From the NCBI GenBank assembly GCA_012934845.2, contig WNNJ02001757.1:101450-165449 (forward strand): a stretch of DNA of 64,000 bases, in the 5' to 3' direction. Below the pieces are notes generated by a model. It ran no database searches, had not been told where the DNA came from, and worked only from the letters and a program-made list of their open reading frames with translations. The DNA is from Pomphorhynchus laevis (Eukaryota > Acanthocephala > Palaeacanthocephala > Echinorhynchida > Pomphorhynchidae). The translations under genes were made by a program, and so were the position numbers. Every line of letters begins with the position of its first letter. Within the stretch, counting starts at the first letter, position 1. Shown here in pieces: positions 1 to 12,009 of the stretch.

Positions 1-1971
1 TCTACTAGGGAGGAATTTGAGGTTATCACTGATCCACGGTCAGTGAACTTTGTTTGATCTGGCCAACAAACAAATAAAAACGATAAAGTAGCACAGTAGC
101 GTTTAGAGCTTGCACCTTATCGATATGAAATTGAGTACAAAAACGTTTTCAGTGAGTATGAACCCTATCGGAGATTCAAAAGATTTCAAAATCATGCAAA
201 AAATAATAGAAAATGCATTCTAGTATCCCTTTTTTCTACGAATTCTTCGTCTCAATCAGGTATTTCCTCAATTCATAGAAGTCAGGTAAGTACTTCTTTA
301 TTTTCTAGTTCACAAACTGAACAGTAGGCACTTCCCCCTAGCGACGAAACTTCATAACTTAATTACTATCAAATTTTCGTCTCCCATTGAGAGACAAAAA
401 ATATTGAACTGTCTGTTTCGAAGTTTCACCGATATATACAAGAATAGAGTTTTATTCAGCTCGATTAAATATTATAAAGCCGAGATAAGAGTATCGTTTA
501 CCTCCTCAGACATCGCTTCTGAGCACCTTAAGTACTTCAATAATAATCTGTCCCAGTTTGGTTTAAAAACTTTATAATCTATTCAAGCGTCAGTCAAAAT
601 AACAAATATTCCCTCTAACCTAAACACATACGACTTCTAAACTCTGGAAAAGATTTATAGGATAACCAACTTTCATTTTCTAAATGAAAAATAATAATTC
701 TCCTCAACCGATTGCATTCTGCTGCACCTCGATGGAAAACGCCGAGTGTATCTCAAGATCCGTCTGTAATCTGTTTATGGGCCGCAACCGGAGATTTTCA
801 CTTGTAAGCACAGATAACCTGACCTACCCACTGTAATGGCTGCCACAAGTGGGGACACTTGGGGTGGTCAGGTTGGCACAACCCTCAGTCATGTTGGGAC
901 TGTGGGTAAACAGATTCACAACACATGAAGGCAAGCAACAACCCCACTGCTCGAACTGTGGGGGGGGGGCGACCATCCGGCATGTCTCGTAAATTCTGCC
1001 TCTTCAAAGATTATATGAAGAAATCTGCATTCCATCGATTAACACCAGTTCACACTTCGCAAATGCAAACAAATCCAACATCACTTAAGCTAGCAAAAAG
1101 CTGTCCGACCTGGATATCATTCGTTTGATCGATGCGAAAAACCAAACCAACACAAAGAAGATGAAAGACTTGATTGTACATATATTTAGCATGTCGTGTG
1201 GCACGCCATATACCTTTACTACTGCAGCCATGGAATCAATGAAAAGAGGCGTCTCTGCTTGTATCCAGCAGTCCATCCGCCTCTCCAAACAAAGGAGATC
1301 ATAGAAAGTGGTGGATAGTAAGAGAATAGAAGATAATGTTCGTGGGCAAATGACTCTCTCATGAGGCAAGAAGTGAGAAGGGTAACCTTCCCCCTCTGAT
1401 TCCGACTAGGGGGAGGGCTTTTCCACTCCGGTTCACTATCGCAATGGGAAGAAATCACGAGCCGTTTTCACTGAATATTCTACAGTGGAATTCGTGGGGA
1501 GGGTGCTTCCGCCCTTAGCCTTCCATCTGGTAGATATGCAGATGTTATAGCCCTTCAGCAGACGCGGTCTATCTGTCCCCCAGGATATTACTCCATTTAT
1601 TCTAAAGCACATAACCTCCCACTTTACTCTGTATGTAACCCATCTTCACTCCTCTTCATCTCAAGGATTTTTAACCATAGTGAAGAGCTCCTTAAGATCA
1701 TCCCTCTTACTAAACTTTTTTTGTCCAGCTCTATCTTGCTTAGCGATTTCAAATTGTAAGAATGGTAAACGCATCAGCAAAGCCAATATCTATTTCCGGT
1801 CTAGAAAAATTCACAAGAACCATGACCTCCTGGATCGTATATTAGTTAGCGGCTATGCCATTGTACTTTGTGACATCAACGACATAGCTGGTCGTTGGAT
1901 TGATGCAACACTTCGCAAAGACAGGAATGATTATCTTATACATAAACCACCATCCCTCACATTTCATTAAT
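1..1971 (+). mobile_element. I/Jockey-type LINE, copy A (ORF1 and start of endonuclease)
   Basis: Broken non-LTR retrotransposon running in from the left edge. Frame 1 from base 1 and the shifted frames after it give ORF1-like protein; the stretch at 440-500 (F-S-S-I-K-Y-Y-K-A-E) matches copy B at 48.4 kb. Around 815-900 lies a Cys/His zinc-knuckle region. From about 1480 to 1970 the apurinic endonuclease region matches copy B (49.6-50.1 kb) almost base for base, then similarity stops at about 1971, so the reverse transcriptase is missing. Several stops and frame changes show it is dead. Family assignment rests on ORF1 zinc knuckles followed by an endonuclease and is an inference. Confidence 0.75.
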
Positions 1972-3014
1972 TCGTATTAGGATTAGAGTTATGAGGATGA
2001 ACTCCTATGTTATCTGTTTATGATCTGTTTAACCCACCATAACTGATGGCCAAATATATGATGATGTATTTACCCCGAAGTGATTTGTTATCTTAGGTAA
2101 TAACTTATTCTAACGCTGTGTATATTATTCACTATCCATCCAAAAAAAATTAACTTGAGAGTTTAAATTTATTTTTAGTAATATTTATATGATAAATTAT
2201 ATATTAGACAACTTTTCTGATTTATTTTATAGTTTATATTTTGTTTATTTCTTCACTCTCTCTTTTGATCAGTTAATAACTTTTATGAGTGAACAACAAA
2301 TTTATAACAAAAGTAATATTTAGTTATTCTGACACAGAGATGCTATTTTCCATTTTACTATAAGAAATTTTAAGTTAATAGTCAAAATTTATTTCTGATA
2401 ATATTCTGATTTATTTATCTTACAATTTTTTGTTTAACTTTTCGTTTATAGAAACGTTTTAAGATCTTTCATTAAATATGAAGATATATAGGAAGATTTT
2501 TATAAATAAGCACATCGATGTACTGTGGATGTTTTTTATTATTCTTCTTGACGAAAATAATCATGTGTTTTAAACTTTTGCGATAAAAAAGATGCAAATT
2601 TTAATAGAATTTGTATAACTTTACATTTATTGGAACTTTTTACGAAGAGACTATTTAAGGGCATAGTATATTTATAATATTATTATATTTATAATATTGT
2701 CATATGCATAGTATAATTATAATGATAAATTAAATTTTATGTTCTACTATTTGAAATAGAGAGATATTTACAAATTACTGTCCCTCCAAGCACACTAGTG
2801 TACAACTGATGTTTTTTATTATTGTTCTTGACGAAAATAATATCTTGTTTTAGCCATTTTTCCTCAACAAAAACAGATGCGCATTTTAATACATAACAAA
2901 ATATAACGCGTTTGTATTAAATAAATTTTATAAGTACGTATGCTGTCGTTTCATAGCTTAAGCATTCTTCCGGAGACATTTTACTATTTAAGCAAAAGGA
3001 TCATCAGAATCAAA
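1972..3014. other. AT-rich DNA without recognised gene
   Basis: Long A/T runs and two partly repeated phrases (a GATGTTTTTTATTATT block near 2528 and again near 2808, each followed by TCTTGACGAAAATAAT). I see no coding frame or RNA gene. The repeat suggests a local duplication of about 280 bases. Confidence 0.5.
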
Positions 3015-3063
3015 ATGATTTTCACAATTTTGACATTGCTGTACGAGTTTGATATTATTTCGA
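3015..3063 (+). CDS. Candidate first exon with signal peptide
   Basis: ATG opens a 16-codon hydrophobic segment (MIFTILTLLYEFDIIS) that ends exactly at a consensus donor GTAAGT, leaving one base of the next codon (phase 1). The same design, ATG plus hydrophobic segment plus GTAAGT with phase 1, occurs at 18384. An acceptor that fits this phase is at 4387. The product would enter the secretory pathway. Chance short hydrophobic frames are common in AT-rich DNA, so the support is the splice site plus the parallel exon. Confidence 0.4.
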
Positions 3064-4386
3064 GTAAGTCTGTAATATCTTCGGAATCTTACAAGTAAAC
3101 AGTAAGTTGTGACTTGTTATGACGATAAGTCTTTTGTCGATGTTTTATTACTGTATTTTAACTTTGAGTTTGCTTTGTGTGCAAAACGGTTATGAGGATA
3201 ATAATTGAATGATTATAATGATCTAAATCAAAAGTTATTAACTCGTTATTTTAGGAACGTGCAATTTAGAAAAAATGAATTTATAATATCAATAATTTTA
3301 GCACAATGTTAAATGAGAAACTTATTTGTCGATGATATCTATACAATATGTAATAAAGCGTTTATAATGAGACAGTTTAATAAAAGTTTTGTCAAAATTT
3401 TGTTAACATTTTGTCAAAATTTCAATAAAAACAATTCCTTAAATAAAAAATATGAATTTGCATTATTAATTATAAATGGGCATTATTTGACGCCCATTTA
3501 TAGGCGCCAAGGTGCTTAATTATTTATCAGCATTTATTCTCTAATCTGTTAATGCTGTCTTTCATGTCACCGTGCTCAAAAACATGCAGCGTTGTGAAAA
3601 TAAGTACCTTCTCAATGCTACAAAAACGTGTCAATTATAGGCTGATACAGTCAGCCACTTCAAGGTTTATTTTGACATATCTCTAATACGTGCAACTTCA
3701 TGGCCAATAAGAGGATGTCGTTTTACTATCGCCTGACCTTCTAAAAATGATTACTCGAACTACTTGACATATCAGGCATAGATGGTTTGTATTTTTAATT
3801 TATTGGACTCCCGAATTCAATAGCAGCAAAAGCCAATGACATAATGATAATCCGAAGTGTCAGCGCAAGCCTAAATGCAGGATATATGAGTTTTTAAAAA
3901 CATTAAACATTATTTTCTACGATTGAACCATCAGGAGTATTTTGCATGAAATAAACTGCTTATTTCAAAATTAATATAATTACTAATAATTAAGTAAACT
4001 ATTAATTTTATTGTTTATAATTATATGATAAATAATTATTAATAAGTTACTATTAAACATAATGCGAAACTTCCATATCTACTTTCTTTCAAGACTGCGG
4101 CTGCCTGGATAAGATACATAACTCAGTTCATGACTGTCTAGCAGTTTAATTCTCTTAGTATGGTCCTAGTACTAGTTTAATTTCTAGGTTTGAAAGTAAT
4201 TGAGCTTCCCCTTCATTTAAGCATGAAGCACGTTTCATGTGCTTTAAAACAAGTATGTTAAATAGCACATTCAGAGATCAAAAAGCCCTTGTGGTATTGC
4301 GTGCAATGAACTTATTAAAGCGATATTTGAGAGGACGTGTTTCGACGTCGCTATATTTAAATACCTTGCTCAATCTTGACATTTAG
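3064..4386. other. AT-rich stretch, possible intron
   Basis: If the exon at 3015 is real this would be its first intron. It holds a perfect 10-bp hairpin at 3472-3501 and no recognisable coding frame. An Asn/Lys-rich open stretch at 3313-3519 looks like composition only. Confidence 0.35.
3472..3501. repeat. Perfect 10-bp inverted repeat
   Basis: ATAAATGGGC and GCCCATTTAT are separated by 10 bases. The arms contain a GC core unusual for this AT-rich surrounding. No flanking element was identified. Confidence 0.6.
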
Positions 4387-4442
4387 CATGTCACACTGCT
4401 TTTGACTGCATTAAATCAACCAAATACACGTGGTTAAAAGTG
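4387..4442 (+). CDS. Candidate second exon of the 3.0-kb gene
   Basis: A CATTTAG acceptor is followed by 56 bases and a GTAAGT donor. Entered with two bases, as the phase-1 exon at 3015 requires, the frame is open and reads C-H-T-A-F-D-C-I-K-S..., with a Cys pair and an A-F-x-C pattern like the head of a BspA-type leucine-rich repeat. It leaves in phase 0. A further phase-0 open piece, with an acceptor at 4782 and a stop at 4842, reads C-S-N-N-L-I-I-L. Both are short and speculative. Confidence 0.25.
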
Positions 4443-4842
4443 GTAAGTTCGCGATTGTAATTTCTTGAACCGAAGTTCAATTCTGACTTGCGCTACTAGA
4501 TATTCTCACTCTGTCAGTGACTCCGTTCACACCAAATTGAGATCTTGTCTAATGAGATTTACGGTTATTTGTTGACTTTTAATACAGAAAATAATAATTT
4601 GACATACAGTATAGTAAGATCAATTATCTTCTGAATGATTTATTCTTGGAAGAATAATCTAATATCTGAATTACTGAGCGATGCAAGGAATTTTTAATGG
4701 GAAACGCACAATCATCTGTGAGCTTACAGTAAAATGAGAAATTGGATAAACTAATTTAAAAAAGCTTATGCGACCATTTCAGTGTTCCAATAATCTGATA
4801 ATATTAATCACTTGTGACTTGAAAACACCGATTATAATATGA

Positions 4843-5557
4843 AATATTAAAAGAAATATATTAATATATAAAGATATTATAAAGATATCTTTATATCATT
4901 ATATATTTATATTAATATAAAGATATATATTTTTATATTATTTATATCTTTTTATTATTATAAAAATAATATAATAGAATTTATTGAAAATAGTTCACGT
5001 TCATTTTAAATATTTAACAAAATAATAATTGAATAAATAATGATTGAATATAATGATTGAATATTGAAAATTATGACTATTTATTTTCTAATGATAGCTT
5101 ACCAAATTTAATATTTAAACATGATAAAATCGAAACTAATAACTAAAATATATAACGAAGAATATGGACTATTCTTCATACTATTCTCCTTTTTAGTGAT
5201 TTCAAAATACCTAGTCCTCCGAATATACTTAATGTATATTAAATCTATATATATATACATTAATATATAATAATATTTTTTACTGTAAAAGCTAAAGGCT
5301 TTTTCAATAAGTTGTCTTATACTATCGAAAAAAACCCCTATGTACGCTCGATTGGAGCGTACATTGGAGTTTTTTGATAGACACGTGTTTTTATAATTAT
5401 CTTGCTCCGTACTGTCGAGCATTAACATAGTAAATACACTTTCAATATTACGAACAACGAAAAATTATGAAATATGTGGAACACGAACCGAGGATTGAGC
5501 AACCTAGTTTATTGACATGATCAACGCCGGTACCGTTAATATAATCCTCAAGCTTTT
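4843..5557. other. AT-palindromic DNA without gene
   Basis: Alternating AT and self-complementary runs at about 4850-4970, and a 9-bp hairpin (TGTACGCTC / GAGCGTACA) near 5340-5363. No gene or RNA recognised. Confidence 0.4.
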
Positions 5558-5743
5558 ATGAAGATAGCGGTATCTAAACTTAAAACTTCTAACGAATGCA
5601 TACTAGTACTTAAGTATTTAAATGGTATTGGCACTTACAACTGTATAAATTGTACAAATTTACAGTACCTTATTTTGTCAACTTTGTGTGGCAAATGTTT
5701 TTATCCAAGGTATAAAAGTCAAATGTTTTTATCCAAGGTATAA
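5558..5743 (+). CDS. Small open frame with weak leucine-rich-repeat pattern
   Basis: A 61-codon frame with the segment C-T-N-L-Q-Y-L-I-L-S in its middle, which resembles the core of a leucine-rich repeat. Its last codons run through a 28-bp tandem repeat (5696-5751). No splice sites flank it convincingly. It may be a decayed LRR piece from the neighbouring gene family, or chance. Confidence 0.18.
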   Translation: MKIAVSKLKTSNECILVLKYLNGIGTYNCINCTNLQYLILSTLCGKCFYPRYKSQMFLSKV

Positions 5744-5751
5744 AAGTTAAA
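5696..5751 (+). repeat. 28-bp direct repeat carrying TATAAAAG
   Basis: Two adjacent copies, one base apart, of a 28-bp unit that contains the canonical TATA motif TATAAAAG. A short ATG frame lies about 30 bases downstream but stops quickly. The unit may be promoter-like or just a recent duplication. Confidence 0.6.
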
Positions 5752-6389
5752 GAAATGCAGCAAGTTAAACAATGAAATGATGAACACTCATATTTCTTTG
5801 TTGATTTTCGACTGTTGTGCTATTTAAATTAATTCGATAGTATTCGATTAATTCGAATATGCCATGAAAATTATAATTAAATAATATAAATTATTAATTT
5901 TTGTAATACATTAAACTGCCAATTGTTGACTTGTTTGATAATTATAAACAATGTTTGCTTTCCAATTCTTAAGCATAATGAATTATCCACATGAGAAAAG
6001 TTATTTTTATAAATTTTATTTAAAATATATCTATTAGTTGTATCTATTTATTAAATATATAGATTTAATTTATATATTAATTATATTTGTAGTATTTTAT
6101 AATATAAAATATATTATAATATAATATATAATATATTATACATTTTCATATAATATATTTTATAGTATATTATAATATATTATAAATTATATTATATTGA
6201 TGATAATGATTTTGGAGAAAAGAAAAAATATTAAAAAACATTTCATGACGTGATGTCTTTAATTAAAAATTGCTGATTTTGTTGCTAATTATAAGCAATG
6301 CTAACTTTATTAAATTTGCTGAATAAAAACAAGTCATTTTTGCTATAAATTACTGTCTTTAGGTCAATTGAATTCCACTGAATCGAAAA

Positions 6390-6448
6390 ATGTTTATTTT
6401 ATCTTTGATCGGATTTATTGTAGCATCTATAGTCAAATGTGATGCTAA
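6390..6448 (+). CDS. Candidate first exon with signal peptide
   Basis: ATG opens MFILSLIGFIVASIVKCDA, a textbook signal peptide: short start, long hydrophobic core, C-D-A before a likely cleavage point. A CTATAAAT box lies about 45 bases upstream. The donor is a weak GTACGA after 19 codons plus two bases (phase 2). The two sister exons end A-GTAAGT; here the bases read CTAAGTACG, as if GTA had been lost. Without splicing the frame ends after 27 codons. It could lead into the phase-2 LRR exons from 14.2 kb. Confidence 0.4.
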
Positions 6449-7275
6449 GTACGAACTTTATCTTGTTTCTTAACAATTTATTGTTTTTAAATGACTAATA
6501 TAAAACTAGAATTACATAACAATTTATCTTAAAATATATTTAATGATATATTTGCTAATATAATAATGAAATTAGATAAAAATTATTTTCAAACTTTTTT
6601 TATTTCAATTAAATTTATTGTAAAGTTAATTAAAATACCCACTCTTTATATAATTGTTATAATGTTCTAGTTGCTGTAAACTGTATTTTATAAAGAGTTA
6701 CGCAAATTGATTTAATGTTTTGTCAAACAAGTCTCCTTAAATAATAGTGAAATATATAAATGAAAAAATAATAATTTACAACCTTGAAGTATATGAACAA
6801 ATAAAGTTACCTTGTCAAGTCCAAGCCTAATAAATTTAAACTATTTATACGTCCGCTCAAAATTATTATCTTTTATATTAAGAATGGATTTAAAAATATA
6901 AATGTTTATTAATCATTTCCTAATACGTAATTTTATATATTTTAGTGTTAAAATAGTATTTAATTTTATCATAAAAAGTATAAAATAATTACCATAAATT
7001 ACGCAAATTGATTTAATGTTTTGTCGAACAAGTCTCCTTAAATATTAGTGATAGCCACCACAAAAATTTCAAAAAATAAATAACGATTAAAAGAAAAAAG
7101 AAATAAGTTTAAGTTTCGAATTGGCTGTATTTCTCTTAAAAAATAGTAATTTGCGAAGTGGAGGCTTGCACATTAATATTTAAAAAGTTTATAAAACAAT
7201 AATGATCTTAGTTTCTTTTCTTAAGCTTTATATTCGTAGAATCTAAAGTAGAAAGCTTAAGGTTCCAATTACTTT
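6449..7275. other. AT-rich DNA with a 53-bp duplication
   Basis: A 53-base sequence at 6698-6750 (starting TTACGCAAATTG) recurs at 6999-7051 with a few changes, 301 bases apart. It contains the phrase AAGTCTCCTTAAAT. No coding frame survives in either copy. Function unknown. Confidence 0.5.
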
Positions 7276-7279
7276 TATT

Positions 7280-7590
7280 TGCTTTCATTAACCTTTGGCA
7301 AAACATGCAAAAGAAGTGGACAAGGATTAATGGATATCATGGATATCTTCATGAACATCTTCCAAATGAAAGTGGCATTGCGCATTGTCTATTACTATTG
7401 TGATATGTGTAAAAATGTGCTTTTTGCCTTTTGAAACCTTTTCCGTATTCATGTTTGACCAGCTTCCCTAGACACTCTTCATATTTTGTATTGAACAAAT
7501 CCGTTTGTGCATCCAGTTAAGACACGGCTTGGACCTCGAAATGTAGCTGCAGATGCATCGCATCGTATTTATTTTGTAATACGAACAACT
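7280..7590 (-). mobile_element. Mariner/IS630-type transposase fragment
   Basis: On the - strand one frame reads I-V-I-D-N-A-Q-C-H-F-H-L-E-D-V, the second-Asp region of Tc1/mariner/IS630 transposases (family form D-N-A-x-C-H). Just before it, across a frame change, comes R-C-D-A-S-A-A-T-F-R-G-P-S, which fits the stretch that precedes it in the family. The third acidic residue and the N-terminal DNA-binding part are not found. A dead fragment of a DNA transposon. Confidence 0.5.
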
Positions 7591-8395
7591 CTATAAACAG
7601 ATTTAAATGTTTCTTTTATTACGCAGATAATGCAATTAAGTATTTTTAAAGGACACTTTTAAAGTGAAAAGGTATAGTTAGTCTCAAAATTCACAATTAT
7701 TCAAGAGGCAGAATATTATTCTTAAATAACTATAATATTAATAATGATATAATAATATATAATAATATATTATATATATTATATATAATATATTATATAA
7801 TTCTAGTGTGGTTGCTCAGCATTTTGTTAGTTTGAATCATTCCATTGATTTTGAAAATGCATCTATTTTATCATTTGAAAGTAACTTGTTATCTCGCATT
7901 ATTCAAGAAGCGTATTTTATTAAAAAAGATTCTAATTTAATGCTTAATAATAAATCTGATTACAATTAAATATTTCAATATTACATTATTTTAATTTTTT
8001 TTCAATTCGTTTGTTTTTTGTAATTGTATTATTATTTTGTTTACGTTTAGATTAAATTATAATTTGAAATTTGAAATTTATTATTGTCTTGCAATTGAAA
8101 TTGTCTTGCAATAAGTTCTTAATTGAAATTGAAATTTGAAAAATTTCAATTAAAAATTTAAATTAAGAATTTAAATTGTCCTGATTATATTAAGTTCTTA
8201 CAATAATACATACGTAACTCGTTCAACTCCAGAACGATTATTTTGTTCACAGTGTTTGGTGCAATACAAAGAACAAGGACCTTAAAAAAGTTTGATAACT
8301 AATAAACATACAATCTGAAAAGCGGAAAGAAGAAAACTACAACGATCCACGCTCAACTCGCGTATCTCTTGGAATGCGAGTGAATTCAGAATCTC
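7591..8395. other. AT-rich DNA without recognised gene
   Basis: Contains an AT palindrome near 7740-7800, poly-T stretches and a run of GAAATTT-like repeats at 8060-8160. No coding frame or RNA gene recognised. Confidence 0.4.
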
Positions 8396-8672
8396 GCTGA
8401 ATGCAAGAGAATGACGTCCCCAGTCTGGTCAGCAAAACAAATCATGAATCATCCGGACTTATTCGAGGTGAGATCGTGTCGGAAAAGGGACAATGCAGCA
8501 TTTGTCGTCGATTATTTTGCTTAAATTCTACTGGCCGAATACGCAGGCATGACCCATCTTCGGCTGTCCCGGTTCTGGTCAAACGCCTACTTCCATAAAT
8601 AGTTTGGCATCATTCGATACTCAGGCTGACAACACCTTTTCATGAGAGCATTGAGATATCGCGTTTATCGAG

Positions 8673-9143
8673 ATGCTACCAGTTCAGTTGGTTCGACGAA
8701 TACCCAGATCTGCCAGGCCTCAGGTAGCTACAACTCTTTCAATCATTTTGGCTGACATTGCGAGGGGCCACCAGAAGGAAGATACGTGGATTAAATTGTT
8801 GATGTTCGCAAGAATGGTTATCCGCGTGCATGTAAGGACTGAGGAAAATGGCAATCGCGGTTTGTCTCAGAAGATAAAGGAGGCATGTCTCAAATTTTTT
8901 GATATAAAATCCAGGTCAGTTGATGATGTTGTGGAGCGAAGGTTGGGGAGACCCGGCAACCGAACTAAAGTAGACGATCGCGAGGCCAATAGAAATCTTT
9001 GTCGCAAAGTTTCAGAAAGACTGGAAGACGGTGATGTTCGCGGCGCAATCAGATTGGTGAGCAGCGACGACGGAATAGTGCAATTCGACGATCGAGTGTT
9101 GTCAGAACTAAGGTCTAAACACCTTCACGAACTAACCAATTAG
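8673..9143 (+). pseudogene. LINE ORF segment before the RT
   Basis: A 156-codon open frame rich in Arg and Val, with S-D-D-G-I-V-Q-F-D-D near its end. It precedes the RT of the same element in the order known for this group. No finger or nuclease motif is visible in it. It ends in a stop at 9143, after which coding continues in another frame. Confidence 0.6.
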
Positions 9144-9377
9144 GAGAGACACATACACAAGTTTAAATTCACAGTGCACTGCCTTATGCCTTCCCTGTTG
9201 TCTCTGCTGACATCGCGAAGTCTGCTATCCACTCATTCCCCAATTCTTCTTGAAGTGGATTAGATGGACTCAGTCCACTACATCTAAAAGACCTGACTGG
9301 TTCCTCGTGCGGCCTTCCAGGGGTTCGCCTAGTGAATTCCATGGCTGAATTCATCACCGTCGTCTTAAAAGGTTTGT

Positions 9378-9944
9378 GTGTCGGATTCAATAAGGAAATT
9401 TTTCTGCGGTGCTAAACTACTGGCATTACAGAAGCCTAATGGCGGTATCCGTCTGATTGCCGTGGGCTGTCCGCTGTGTCGATTGGCATCAAAGATTGTT
9501 GTACGTTGGGCATCCAACGACAATCTAGATGAGTTCGTACCTCGACAATTTGGCGTTGAAATACCACGAAGAGTTAAAGCTGTGACTCACGCGTCCAGAC
9601 ATTTTGTCGCGAACGCCTTAGTCACTGGAGTAGCACTCGCCAAGCTCGATTTTCATAACGCTTTCAACACGGTCAACCGCGACCACATGATTGACACGGT
9701 TCGAAGGAAGCTACCAGCATACTTACCTTTCGTTAACATGTGCTATTTGGAGGAGAGTCATCTCATTGCGGGCGCCTCAATAATTCCATCCGCCGAAGGT
9801 GTACAACAAGGGGACCCACTCGTTCCTCTTCTTTTCTCGCTTGCCGTAAATGAAGTTGTCAAACTCTGCCAGTCACCTTTTTGTGCTTGGTGTCTCGACG
9901 ACTGTATTTTGGGGGTGACTTGGATACAATTTACTCTGATGTAG
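9378..9944 (+). pseudogene. LINE reverse transcriptase core
   Basis: Reverse transcriptase that would copy the element RNA at its target. Visible motifs: K-P-N-G-G-I-R-L-I-A-V-G, then A-K-L-D-F-H-N-A-F-N-T-V (motif A, first catalytic Asp), V-Q-Q-G-D-P-L-V-P-L-L-F (motif B) and C-L-D-D-C-I-L-G, where the usual Y-x-D-D is C-L-D-D. All three catalytic Asp remain, but the frame stops just after them and resumes elsewhere, so the protein is broken. Confidence 0.8.
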
Positions 9945-10210
9945 TTAAAATAATCGATCAGGGTTAAAGAATTGGGCTGACATTTAATCCTCAAAAGTCG
10001 GAGTTAATCACCCGAGATCCTAAAGATCAAATTCGTTTGATGAAATTGATCCCTGAATGCATTCTCACTAGTCCCAACGACGCTGTTATCTTGGGTACTC
10101 CTGTAGGAAACGAGTTGGCGCTTGATGAAACCGTGAATTAATGTGTATCGCTTCTCCAGAACACTGTCACTCGAATAGCCGATATATCCAGACAGGATGC
10201 GCTGTTTCTA

Positions 10211-10897
10211 TTGCGATGTAGCTTCAGCATACCAAAGATTTCTCATCTGCTACGCTGTGCACCTTGCTTGTCATGTTCATCTTTAAAGAATTATGACGAA
10301 GTCCTAAAGTCCGCTCTTGCCAACATCTTGAATTTATATCTGGATGATAATGCATGGCGTCAAGCAACTTTGCCGATTGACTTGGGTTGCTTAGGTTTAT
10401 ATCGCAGTGAAGTTATATCCCTGCCGGCATATTTGTCCTCAATCACAGGTACGTCAATTCTCGTAAAGGCATTGGCCGGACCAAACCTTGGAGCAACCAG
10501 CGGAGTGGATGGCTCGGATTTCCAACACGGTGTGCGCGGATGGACGGCTGTATACGGGGAAGACTTGTTAACGGAAAAACACAAAAAACGTTGGTCTCGT
10601 CATATGCACTTGGTCGCTACTGGTTCTCTCTTATCAGATGCTGATTCTTCTAAATGTCGAGCTAGACTGCTTGGAACGGTAGGCAAAGACTCCGGGGATT
10701 TCCTGATGGTACTTCTAATCTCGGTGGTCGGCACCAGATTGGACGATGTATCATTCACCATTGCCTGGCGCTACGACTCGGTATCAAATTTAGCGGGAAA
10801 TTCACATGTTGATGCCAGAATATCAGATACTCATCAGGTTTGCACGGTCTGGACTGTCGATATAGCAAATCTCGGGCAAGTCGACATTCGGAGATGA
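10211..10897 (+). pseudogene. LINE RT thumb/connection region
   Basis: A 228-codon open stretch of the same element. L-P-I-D-L-G-C-L-G-L-Y is the L-P-x-x-x-G-G-L-G-I signature seen after the RT in this LINE group. The end of the frame drifts into non-coding sequence, where the real reading moves to the frame starting at 10840. Confidence 0.65.
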
Positions 10898-11244
10898 ACT
10901 ACATAATTCGAATGGCTTTCTCTTCAGTAGGGATACATTCTCGACTAGAACCGGCCGGGTTGTGTCACAGCGACGGCAACCGACCTGATGGTGGCACTTT
11001 GGTTTCATGGAAGGGCGGCAAAATGGTGATTTGGGACGCTACCTACATAAATCCTCTAGCGGCGAGTTTCGAGGACAAGGCAGTCATTCGGACCGGGGAG
11101 GTTGCCGCCTTTGCAGAGAGTAAGAAGAGGGAAAATACCAAGAGATCGACAATAGAATATATACCTTCGTTCCAATCACGGTCGAGTCATTGGGTGTCTT
11201 GGGCCAGGAAACCTCATGCTTTATTCAAGAGATCGGGAAGATGA
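10840..11244 (+). pseudogene. LINE restriction-like endonuclease domain
   Basis: C-terminal nuclease that would nick the target DNA. The frame shows R-H-S-E-M-N, then D-G-N-R-P-D-G-G-T-L...W-K-G-G-K-M-V-I-W-D-A-T, an arrangement of R-P-D-G and W-D-x-T acidic residues typical of the PD-(D/E)xK fold in these elements. Its first Met overlaps the previous frame. A short continuation with frame changes reaches about 11370. Confidence 0.65.
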
Positions 11245-11614
11245 TGTCAGAGGCCACTCACGAACCTCGATCAACGGCTTTCCTCATGCAACGATTAAGC
11301 GCATCGGTTTAACGTGGGAATGCAGCTTGTATACTCGAATGCTTTTGCGATCAATCGGTTTCCGACTTTTTTAACTGAATGACTGTACTTATTTCAAACT
11401 ATGCTTTATTTTATTTAATAATTGTTCCTCAATTATAATTTATTACTCTACTTTTACATTATTTTTATTATTAAATTCGTATTTGTTGTCACTTATTTTA
11501 TGATTTTAATTTTATTTTGTTTTATGATTCTGTTTTTTTTTCTTTCTTTTTGTTGTTTTAAAAATGTGTGTAAAATTTTAGTGTATGATTGTTTTGTTTC
11601 TCGGTATTTTCTTT

Positions 11615-11815
11615 TTCTTTTTAGTAGAAATGCGGGGCACATCAATTCTTGTATTTTTGTATAAATGTTGGAAACATGGGGGAAATTGTGAAACATTTTT
11701 TTGTAATGCTGATGATGATATCAGGAGTTATCGAAATATAGAATTTTTATCAAATAGAAGATATTTTCTTCTTCGTTCCTGTAATAATATATGTTTGAAA
11801 TGGAAGAAGATTGTG
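11615..11815 (+). repeat. Interspersed repeat with conserved hairpin, copy 1
   Basis: Matches 55385-55580 on the opposite strand: shared phrases include GTATTTTTGTATAAATGTTG, the hairpin block CTGATGATGATA...TATCGAAATATAGAA, and TTGTTCCTGTAATAA-like sequence after it. This copy follows directly on the LINE at 8.4-11.4 kb, the other lies just upstream of the RTE element. It may be a retroelement tail. The open frames at 11422-11960 are hydrophobic composition artefacts. Confidence 0.6.
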
Positions 11816-12009
11816 GGTTTAGTATTTATTATAATTATATTCGTATTATCATACGTACTATATGAGTCTACGTATTTTTTTGATAAAATACATTATTTGG
11901 TTCCCTCAAATTGGCCTATACAACTAGTAGCATTCATGTCTCACAAGCTATTATTATAATATTTGGCATCAATTGACACGATAACCTATCACTTCGTTTT
12001 CATCCATTC

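Larger units (their letters stand above)
8400..11370 (+). mobile_element. LINE with C-terminal restriction-like endonuclease
   Basis: About 3 kb of non-LTR retrotransposon, less AT-rich than its surroundings. In order: a C-x-x-C...H finger (Q-C-S-I-C-R-R, 8490-8560); a linker protein at 8673-9143; RT motifs from 9250 (G-L-D-G-L-S-P-L-H-L-K-D-L) to 9944; the RT thumb region at 10211-10897; then at 10840-11244 a PD-(D/E)xK-like nuclease. Several frame changes, for instance around 8600, 9150, 9945 and 10840, make it inactive. The RT-then-nuclease order is that of the R2/CRE-type LINEs; the clade is not settled here. A related repeat follows at 11615. Confidence 0.85.

Noticed and set aside
1085-1458. 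- strand frames of 94 and 79 codons
   Set aside because: Opposite-strand shadows of LINE copy A.
5108-5428. 106-codon - strand frame
   Set aside because: Composition follows the AT content, crosses simple TA runs and a hairpin, no motif.
11422-11960. Overlapping hydrophobic open frames
   Set aside because: Almost only Phe, Ile, Leu and Tyr from T-rich DNA, and they run through a repeat found again at 55.4 kb.
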